Under the pieces are notes generated by a model. It was given only the letters and a program-made list of their open reading frames with translations, had not been told where the DNA came from and did not search any database. From Pseudomonadota bacterium (lineage in GTDB: Bacteria; Pseudomonadota; Gammaproteobacteria; Burkholderiales; Burkholderiaceae_B), in the NCBI GenBank assembly GCA_023432075.1, contig JAEYVD010000639.1, positions 1-11,170 on the forward strand: a DNA stretch of 11,170 bases, in the 5' to 3' direction. The position numbers and the translations under genes were made by a program. This document shows, in pieces, positions 6,425 to 11,170 of the stretch (position 1 is the first letter of the stretch; each line of letters begins with the position of its first letter).

Positions 6425-7357
6425 GTGTCCGGCCAGCTCCATCGGCAGATGCTCGCGCATGATCTCGATGAAACGCCGCAACCGCGCCGGCTGAAAGCGC
6501 GACGGCGCATAGACCAGAAACACGGGCAGGGCGTCTGCCCGCCACTGCGGCGCCAGGTGCACAAGGCGGCCGGCAGCCAGATCGTCCTGCATGGCCCACG
6601 CGGATCCCAACGCAACGCCTAACCCCTGGATGGCCGAATTGCGCAGCGCATGCAGGCCATCGGTGGACAGGCGCGGCTGGATATCGAAGCTTTGCCTGTC
6701 GCCGCTGCCGCAATGCGTCAAGGTCACCTCGGTGCGATAGAAGGTACGCAGCGCCAGCCACGGCAAGCGCGCCAGTTCCGGCGGATCCTGCGGCACGGGT
6801 CCGCCGGCAAGCAGGTCGGGCGAGGCGACGACGATGCGCGGCACCTCGCCCAGCTTCACGGCGATTACCGACGGATCCGTCACGGCCCCGACCCGAATCG
6901 CGCAATCGACGTTTTCGGCGATCAGGTCCGGCATGCGGTCGTGCAGCAGCCATTCCACCCGCATGTTTGGATAGCGCTTCAGGTACTTGGCCAGCGGTTC
7001 GATGAACTGGTCCTGGCCGAACACGTGCGGCGCCACCACGCGCAGCATGCCGGCGGGCTCGTCGCCCGCGCCGCGCACCTCGCTTTCGAATGATTGAAAG
7101 GTGGCGAGCAGCTCCTTGCCGCGTTCATAGCAGCGCTGCCCGTCTTCGGTCAGGCGGATGGCGTGGGTGGAGCGCTTGAGCAGCCGCACGCCCATCGTGC
7201 GTTCCAGCAATTGCAGGCGGCGGCTGACAGTGGGTTGCGTGCCGCCCATCTGGGCAGCGGCCGCCGACAAGCTGCCGGCCTCGACGATGCGCACGAAGGT
7301 TTCGATGAGCAGCATGCGGTCGGTGCCGGCGGCAACGGGGAGAGCGGGGGTGGTCAT
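6422..7357 (-). CDS. LysR-family transcriptional regulator
   Basis: The ATG at 7357 gives 311 residues. The TTG at 7399 would add 14 residues not typical of the family. The N-terminal winged helix-turn-helix spans about residues 15-75: LLIETFVRIVEAGSLSAAAAQMGGTQPTVSRRLQLLE, written as two consecutive helices, then GVRLLKRSTHAIRLTEDG. The effector-binding domain (about 102-300) starts with GMLRVVAPHVFG and carries DLIAENVDCAIRVG and the NSAIQGLGVALG loop. The protein is complete. It is transcribed away from the MFS transporter gene, the usual arrangement for a LysR regulator and its target, so control of that exporter is likely (inference). The effector is unknown. A short AGG three bases before the ATG is the only ribosome-site candidate. 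Confidence 0.9.
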   Translation of the reverse strand: MTTPALPVAAGTDRMLLIETFVRIVEAGSLSAAAAQMGGTQPTVSRRLQLLERTMGVRLLKRSTHAIRLTEDGQRCYERGKELLATFQSFESEVRGAGDEPAGMLRVVAPHVFGQDQFIEPLAKYLKRYPNMRVEWLLHDRMPDLIAENVDCAIRVGAVTDPSVIAVKLGEVPRIVVASPDLLAGGPVPQDPPELARLPWLALRTFYRTEVTLTHCGSGDRQSFDIQPRLSTDGLHALRNSAIQGLGVALGSAWAMQDDLAAGRLVHLAPQWRADALPVFLVYAPSRFQPARLRRFIEIMREHLPMELAGH

Positions 7358-7453
7358 ACGCCTATCGTATAACGGATGTACCCGAAGGTCGGCTACCAAA
7401 ACCAGGGGTGAAAGCCCAGAATTTGCCCCGTACCAATGCCACCGGACACCACC
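7358..7453. promoter_or_regulatory. Shared control region of the divergent LysR and MFS genes
   Basis: About 96 bases separate the two start codons. The most AT-rich part, ATCGTATAACGGAT near 7364-7377, contains TATAAC on the plus strand and TATACG on the minus strand. It has an imperfect dyad (ATC and GAT ends around a TATA centre) that could hold overlapping -10 boxes and a LysR site. No clear -35 box accompanies either. Confidence 0.35.
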
Positions 7454-8674
7454 ATGTCATCCCCCATTTCCCACCCCTCTCTATCGCGCGGCCTGGTTTT
7501 CCTGCTGGCCGTGGGCGCCGGCCTGGGCGTCGCTTCCCTTTACTACAGCCAGCCGATGCTCGGCGTGCTGGGCGCGGACATCCACGCCAGCGCCGAAACG
7601 CTCGGCTGGATTCCGACGCTGACGCAGCTGGGCTACGCGTTCGGCATCCTGATGCTGGCGCCGCTGGGCGACCGCTATGACCGCAAGCGCATCATCCTGA
7701 TCAAGGCCGCCGTGCTGAGCCTGGCGCTGCTCTTGGCCGGCGCATCGCCCACGATCGGCCTGCTGCTGGCCGCCAGCTTCGCCATCGGCCTGTCGGCCAC
7801 GCTGGCCCAGGACATCGTGCCGGCCGCCGCCCACCTGGCGCCGGCCGAGCAGCGCGGCAAGATCGTCGGAACCGTCATGACAGGCCTCTTGCTGGGCATC
7901 CTGCTATCGCGGGTGGTCAGCGGCTTCGTGGCCGAGCAGTTTGGCTGGCGCATGATGTTCGCGGCCGCCGCCGTCAGCATCGTGGCGCTGGGCGCAGCCC
8001 TGTGGCGCGGCCTGCCGCGTTTCGAACCGTCGACGCGGCTGGCCTACAGCGCGTTGCTGGGCTCGCTGCTGACGCTGTGGCGCCAGCATCCGGGCCTGCG
8101 CCGCGCCGCGGCCGCGCAGGGTCTGCTGTCGCTGGGGTTCAGCGCCTTCTGGTCGACGCTGGCCGTGATGCTGCACGACGCGCCGTTCCACCTGGGCGCA
8201 GGCGCCGCCGGCGCGTTCGGCCTGGCCGGCGCCGCGGGCGCCCTGGCCGCGCCGCTGGCGGGCCGCGTGGCCGACACGCGGGGCCCGCTGGCCGTCGCCA
8301 GCTTGGGCGCCGGGCTGACGATGGTGTCGTTTGCCGCCATGATCTTCCTGCCCTTCCTGCCCCCGCATGCCGCGCTGTGGCTGATCGGCGGCGCCGCGGT
8401 CGGCTTCGACCTGGGCATCCAGACCTCGCTGATCGCGCACCAGAGCATCGTCTACGGCATCGACCCGGCCGCCCGCAGCCGCCTGAACGCCATCCTGATG
8501 ACGGGCGTCTTCATTGGCATGGCCGCCGGCGGCGCGCTGGGCAGCCTGGCGCTGGCCCATTGGGGCTGGACCGGCGTGACGCTGACCGCCGCCGGCGCCG
8601 CAGCCGCCGCCCTGGCCCTGCGCCTGTGGCCCGCCAACAACCGCAATGGCGAAGCCAGCCGCTACGCGGCGTAA
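7454..8674 (+). CDS. MFS transporter, probable drug or metabolite exporter
   Basis: From the ATG at 7454 the protein has 406 residues. An ATG 18 bases upstream (7436) is also possible, but only the inner one has a weak GGA eight bases before it. The sequence is almost continuous hydrophobic helix, consistent with 12 transmembrane segments in two sets of six around a loop at about 190-215 (RFEPSTRLAY...TLWRQHPGLRRA). The first helix ends in SLYYSQPMLG, a hallmark of the AraJ/YgaY-like exporters. The loop between helices 2 and 3 carries motif A, GDRYDRKR (72-79). A second, weaker version GRVADTRGP lies between helices 8 and 9. It acts in the inner membrane, driven by the proton gradient. The substrate cannot be read from the sequence. 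It is divergent from the LysR gene and converges on the DUF4261 gene. Confidence 0.9.
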   Translation: MSSPISHPSLSRGLVFLLAVGAGLGVASLYYSQPMLGVLGADIHASAETLGWIPTLTQLGYAFGILMLAPLGDRYDRKRIILIKAAVLSLALLLAGASPTIGLLLAASFAIGLSATLAQDIVPAAAHLAPAEQRGKIVGTVMTGLLLGILLSRVVSGFVAEQFGWRMMFAAAAVSIVALGAALWRGLPRFEPSTRLAYSALLGSLLTLWRQHPGLRRAAAAQGLLSLGFSAFWSTLAVMLHDAPFHLGAGAAGAFGLAGAAGALAAPLAGRVADTRGPLAVASLGAGLTMVSFAAMIFLPFLPPHAALWLIGGAAVGFDLGIQTSLIAHQSIVYGIDPAARSRLNAILMTGVFIGMAAGGALGSLALAHWGWTGVTLTAAGAAAAALALRLWPANNRNGEASRYAA

Positions 8675-8702
8675 GGATCGGGCAGGCGCCGCCTTGCAGC
8701 GC

Positions 8703-9596
8703 TTAACCGGGCGTGTTGATCTGGTCGGCCGAGATGATCTCGGCCACCAGCACCTGCCCCGGGCCATCCAGGAAATACTCTTCCTTGGCCGGCTCGCGCA
8801 GCTTCATGTAGGCGTCCTCGCCGATCTGCATGGTGTGGCCGGCGGACAGTTCGGCGCCGCTTTCCAGCATGTAGCTCATGATGTTGTTGAACGTCGTCGA
8901 GTAGACCTCGCCTTCGTCGTGCCCCGCCGCCAGCGCGGCGAAGTCCGGCAGGCCGAAAGCATCGCCGCCATACGTGCGCATCCAAACGCCCTGCACGCCT
9001 TCGACTTCATACTTCACGAAACCGCAATACAGCATGTTCAGCGGCAGCGTGCGCAAGAGGTCCATGCTTTCCTCGCCCAGCGACTCGGCGGCGAACACGC
9101 CGGCTGGAAGCGACGTGTGCGCATGCTCGTTCAGGACCGCCAGCGCCTCGAAGCCGGTCAACGCGCCGGCCACCGCCGCCAGCGCCACGTACTGTTCCAA
9201 GGGATCGGTTTCGAATCCCGCGTAGTACAGGATGATGTGGCTGGCGTGGGCGCGGACCTCGTCCTTCATCGCGGCGGGATAGTGCGATGGCGCGACGCAG
9301 GTCTCGAGCGCCTCCTTGGGATAGGGCGCATTGAAGCCCACCAGCCGCACGACGTGCTTGTCCCAGCCGGCCATGCCCAGGAATTCCGGCATCTCGGGCG
9401 CGATTTCCGCGCGCGCCTTGGCCATCGTCGGATGGTAGGCGCGCAGCGCATCGGCCAGCGCCGCCTCGGTGATCGCGAGCGGTTCGGCGAACAGGACCTG
9501 CAGGCTCAACGGCTGCGCAATGTCCGGGTTGGCCAACAGGGCGGCGGAATCGGCGGATTCCTCGTTGCGGCCGAAGAAGCGGGAGAAGATGCTCAT
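8703..9596 (-). CDS. DUF4261-domain protein of unknown function
   Basis: This is a 297-residue soluble protein with no signal peptide or membrane helix. The ATG at 9596 has a GGA five bases upstream. I assign it to DUF4261 from its general pattern: an early strand with QVLFAEPL (33-40), a middle KDEVRAHASHIILYYAGF segment (111-128), an aromatic stretch YCGFVKYEVEGVQGVWMRTYG (190-210, given in pieces: YCGFVKYEV, then VWMRTYGG), a LPDFAAL motif and an acidic C-terminal half ending in VLVAEIISAD. The composition is acidic overall. The function of the family is unknown to me. The gene lies 96 bp downstream of the YafC-like LysR gene on the same strand and converges on the MFS gene with 28 bases between stops. 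It has its own candidate promoter, so readthrough from the regulator need not be its only source of transcription. Confidence 0.75.
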   Translation of the reverse strand: MSIFSRFFGRNEESADSAALLANPDIAQPLSLQVLFAEPLAITEAALADALRAYHPTMAKARAEIAPEMPEFLGMAGWDKHVVRLVGFNAPYPKEALETCVAPSHYPAAMKDEVRAHASHIILYYAGFETDPLEQYVALAAVAGALTGFEALAVLNEHAHTSLPAGVFAAESLGEESMDLLRTLPLNMLYCGFVKYEVEGVQGVWMRTYGGDAFGLPDFAALAAGHDEGEVYSTTFNNIMSYMLESGAELSAGHTMQIGEDAYMKLREPAKEEYFLDGPGQVLVAEIISADQINTPG

Positions 9597-9627
9597 ACGT
9601 ATCCAAGGTTCAACACAAAACGGGGAC

Positions 9628-9633
9628 AGTATA
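9628..9633 (-). promoter_or_regulatory. Candidate -10 box of the DUF4261 gene
   Basis: On the minus strand this reads TATACT, five of six matches to TATAAT, and predicts a transcription start near 9621 with a leader of about 25 bases. The -35 region is GC-rich with no good match. The 10-bp palindrome at 9635-9644 sits in the spacer just upstream. Confidence 0.4.
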
Positions 9634-9634
9634 A

Positions 9635-9644
9635 GGACGCGTCC
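9635..9644. promoter_or_regulatory. 10-bp palindrome in the DUF4261 promoter, possible operator
   Basis: GGACGCGTCC is a perfect palindrome lying next to the candidate -10 box, where a bound repressor would block RNA polymerase. The cognate protein is unknown. Chance occurrence is possible because GC-rich palindromes are common here. Confidence 0.3.
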
Positions 9645-9692
9645 CGCGCCCCTGCCGCCGGGGTCGCCATTGGATACATATTCGGTAGTCCG

Positions 9693-10595
9693 CTATTCCT
9701 CGAAGCCGCGCGTGCCCACCGTCTCGACCACGAAGTCGATGAAGGACTTGATGCGCGACGAGATCGCGGTGTTCCGGTAGTACACCGCGTTGATCGGCTG
9801 CCGAACTTCAAGCAACTGCTTCACGAAGAGCGGCTGCAGCGCGCCGCTTTTGCGGTCCGCGCGCGTCATGAAGTCGGACAGGCAGACGATGCCGCCATCG
9901 TTCAGCGCCAGTTGGCGCAGCGTCTCGCCGCTGTAGGCGCGCACCTGCGGCTTGACGTGCACCGGCTGCCCGTCGGCATCGAGCAGCGGCCATTCGTTCA
10001 GCGCTTCCAGTTGCGCAAAGCCCAGCAGCACGTGCGAAGCCAGGTCCGCCGCGCGGCGGGGCGCGCCGTGCCGCGCCAGGTAGCCCGGGCTGGCCAGCAC
10101 GCGCACCCGGCTCGTGCCCAAGGCCACCGCGTGCAGCGACGAGTCCTTCAATCGCCCGATCCGAAAGGCCAGGTCGGTGCGCCGCTCCAAGAGGTCGATG
10201 TTGCCTTCGTTGCTGGTCAGTTCCAGCTCCACCTGCGGATAGCGCATGCGATAGGCCGGCGCCAGCGGCGCGATGACGTGCAGCATGAAGGGCGAGGCCG
10301 CATCCACGCGCAAGAGGCCCGCGGGCTGGTTGCGCCGCAGGTTCATCAGCTCTTCGGCTTCCTCGACCGACGCAATAATGCGGCGCGCCTGCTCCAGGTA
10401 GGCCTTGCCTTCTTCGGTCAGCGCCAGACGCCGTGTCGTGCGCCGCATCAGCGTGGTCTGCAGCTTTTCCTCCAGGCGGCTCATCGTGCGGCTGGTGGCA
10501 GAAACGGTCTGGCCCAGCACCTCGGCGGCAGCGGTGATCGAGCCGCTGTCCACGATGGCGATGAAGACCTGCATTTCGTCGAGGGTGGTTTTCAT
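9693..10595 (-). CDS. yafC: YafC-like LysR-family transcriptional regulator
   Basis: The ATG at 10595 gives 300 residues, the normal LysR length. The winged helix-turn-helix occupies about residues 4-64 (FIAIVDSGSITAAAEVLG, SATSRTMSRLEEKL, RRTTRRLALTEEG). The effector domain (about 92-293) contains GLLRVDAASPFMLHVIAPL, IDLLERRTDLAFRIG, LKDSSLHA, a conserved SGETLRQLALNDGGIVCLSD and the C-terminal INAVYYRN...RIKSFIDFVVE. These segments follow E. coli YafC closely as I remember it. The gene is also divergent from dkgB, exactly as yafC is in E. coli. Regulation of dkgB is therefore likely. No Shine-Dalgarno sequence precedes the ATG. The DUF4261 gene lies downstream on the same strand and may belong to the same unit. 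Confidence 0.9.
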   Translation of the reverse strand: MKTTLDEMQVFIAIVDSGSITAAAEVLGQTVSATSRTMSRLEEKLQTTLMRRTTRRLALTEEGKAYLEQARRIIASVEEAEELMNLRRNQPAGLLRVDAASPFMLHVIAPLAPAYRMRYPQVELELTSNEGNIDLLERRTDLAFRIGRLKDSSLHAVALGTSRVRVLASPGYLARHGAPRRAADLASHVLLGFAQLEALNEWPLLDADGQPVHVKPQVRAYSGETLRQLALNDGGIVCLSDFMTRADRKSGALQPLFVKQLLEVRQPINAVYYRNTAISSRIKSFIDFVVETVGTRGFEE

Positions 10596-10625
10596 AGTTG
10601 ACGTTTTATCAAAAGTCTTTCGCCG

Positions 10626-10635
10626 ATACCGGTAT
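10626..10635. promoter_or_regulatory. 10-bp palindrome between yafC and dkgB, candidate LysR-binding site
   Basis: ATACCGGTAT is a perfect palindrome in the 123-base region between the two divergent start codons, 30 bases from the yafC ATG and followed by a T tract. LysR regulators typically bind interrupted dyads (T-N11-A) in such regions. That this is the YafC site is an inference. Confidence 0.4.
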
Positions 10636-10673
10636 TTTTTTGCAAGGGTACGGCAGGCACACTACCGCCATCC

Positions 10674-10692
10674 CCGGACCTCGCCGGTCCGG
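10674..10692 (+). other. Hairpin in the dkgB leader
   Basis: CCGGACC (10674-10680) and GGTCCGG (10686-10692) form a perfect 7-bp stem around TCGCC. It ends 15 bases before the AGGAG ribosome site of dkgB. It has no T tract, so it is not a terminator. A role in mRNA stability or translation is possible but unproven. Confidence 0.4.
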
Positions 10693-10718
10693 CCCCGTAC
10701 ATCCCCCAGGAGTTTTCC

Positions 10719-11170
10719 ATGCCCATTCCCGCCTTTGGCGTCGGCACCTTCCGCCTGCAAGGCCAGACCGTCATCGATTCCGTGCGCAACGCGCTGGACG
10801 TCGGCTACCGCGCGATCGACACGGCGCAGATCTACGAGAACGAGGCCGACGTCGGCCAGGCCATCGCGGAATCGAACGTGGCCCGCGCGGACCTCTACAT
10901 CACCACCAAGATCTGGGTGCCCAACTACGCAAAGGACAAGCTCGTCCCCAGCCTGAAGGACAGCCTGGCCAAGCTGCGGACCGACTATGTGGACCTGACG
11001 CTGATCCATTGGCCCGCGCCGGACAACGGTGTGTCCGTCGACGAATTCATGACGGCGCTGGCCGAGGCCAAGGCGCAGGGCCTGACGCGCCAGATCGGGA
11101 TTTCCAACTTTCCCATCGCCGAGACGCGGGCCGCCATCGCCGCCGTGGGCCGCGACCAGATCGCCACCAA
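10719..11170 (+). CDS. dkgB: 2,5-diketo-D-gluconate reductase B, aldo-keto reductase, N-terminal part (3' end outside window)
   Basis: The ATG at 10719 follows AGGAG with a 6-base spacer, and the frame stays open to the window edge (150 codons of an expected 265-270). The start [13 protein letters not shown] and later [33 protein letters not shown] and IGISNF match E. coli DkgB closely. The aldo-keto reductase tetrad is complete: Asp34, Tyr39, Lys64 and His97. The enzyme reduces 2,5-diketo-D-gluconate, methylglyoxal and other aldehydes or beta-keto esters with NADPH in the cytoplasm. It is divergent from the yafC-like gene, which probably controls it. The C-terminal NADPH-binding part lies outside the window. 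Confidence 0.92.
   Translation, partial: MPIPAFGVGTFRLQGQTVIDSVRNALDVGYRAIDTAQIYENEADVGQAIAESNVARADLYITTKIWVPNYAKDKLVPSLKDSLAKLRTDYVDLTLIHWPAPDNGVSVDEFMTALAEAKAQGLTRQIGISNFPIAETRAAIAAVGRDQIAT

Larger units (their letters stand above)
9595..9681. repeat. Widely spaced inverted repeat flanking the DUF4261 promoter
   Basis: ATACGTATCCAA at 9595-9606 and TTGGATACATAT at 9670-9681 are inverted copies matching at 11 of 12 positions, 75 bases centre to centre. The first overlaps the DUF4261 start codon and ribosome site; the second lies just after the LysR stop. The spacing is close to seven helical turns, compatible with two operators on one face of the DNA (inference). Confidence 0.45.

Noticed and set aside
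4441..6615. Open frame of 724 codons on the minus strand across the OCD-family and quinone oxidoreductase genes
   Set aside because: It lies antisense to two well-supported genes, its product is rich in Gly, Arg, Ala, His and Val with no recognisable fold, and long antisense frames are expected in GC-rich DNA.
8646..10601. Open frame of 651 codons on the plus strand across the DUF4261 and yafC-like genes
   Set aside because: It is antisense to two genes with family matches, and its product is low-complexity, rich in Arg, Gln, His and Ala. It is a shadow of GC-rich codon use.
1..11170. A new defence, mobile or biosynthetic system
   Set aside because: I looked for transposases, integrases, toxin-antitoxin pairs, repeats with spacers, reverse transcriptases and large multidomain genes on both strands and found none. 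Every large gene fits a common chromosomal family.

Overview
The window looks like ordinary chromosomal DNA of a high-GC betaproteobacterium, most likely Alcaligenaceae (Achromobacter/Bordetella type). This is an inference from the GC-rich third codon positions, dense LysR-linked gene pairs and the protein families present. I see no rRNA, tRNA, CRISPR array, insertion sequence, phage gene or plasmid gene, and no clear compositional island. AT-rich DNA is confined to short intergenic control regions.

Layout from left to right: (1) the C-terminal end of a SIR2-family (sirtuin) NAD-dependent deacylase, tail to tail with a WYL-domain transcriptional regulator on the minus strand. (2) A minus-strand membrane-anchored c-di-GMP phosphodiesterase with a CSS-type periplasmic sensor and an intact EAL domain. 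(3) A roughly 400 bp gap, then a plus-strand N-carbamoyl-D-amino acid hydrolase ended by a clear intrinsic terminator. (4) A plus-strand pair, an ornithine cyclodeaminase/mu-crystallin family protein and a QorA-like quinone oxidoreductase, 48 bp apart and probably co-transcribed. (5) A LysR regulator divergent from an MFS exporter. (6) On the minus strand, a DUF4261 protein downstream of a YafC-like LysR regulator, which is divergent from dkgB (aldo-keto reductase). dkgB runs off the right edge.

Functional themes are small-molecule and amino-acid metabolism, local LysR control and c-di-GMP signalling. The carbamoylase releases free D-amino acids from N-carbamoyl precursors, and the neighbouring OCD-family protein carries the sequence type seen in imine reductases and amino acid dehydrogenases. 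A link between the two is plausible, but the terminator between them argues against one transcript. The LysR/dkgB pair has the same arrangement as yafC-dkgB of Escherichia coli.

I did not find a convincing new multi-gene system. The most interesting items are regulatory: a palindrome between yafC and dkgB, a widely spaced inverted repeat plus a palindrome ahead of the DUF4261 gene, and GTTAA half-sites around the WYL regulator promoter. The D-amino-acid neighbourhood is also worth a look. All motif, promoter and family assignments were made by eye, without database searches.
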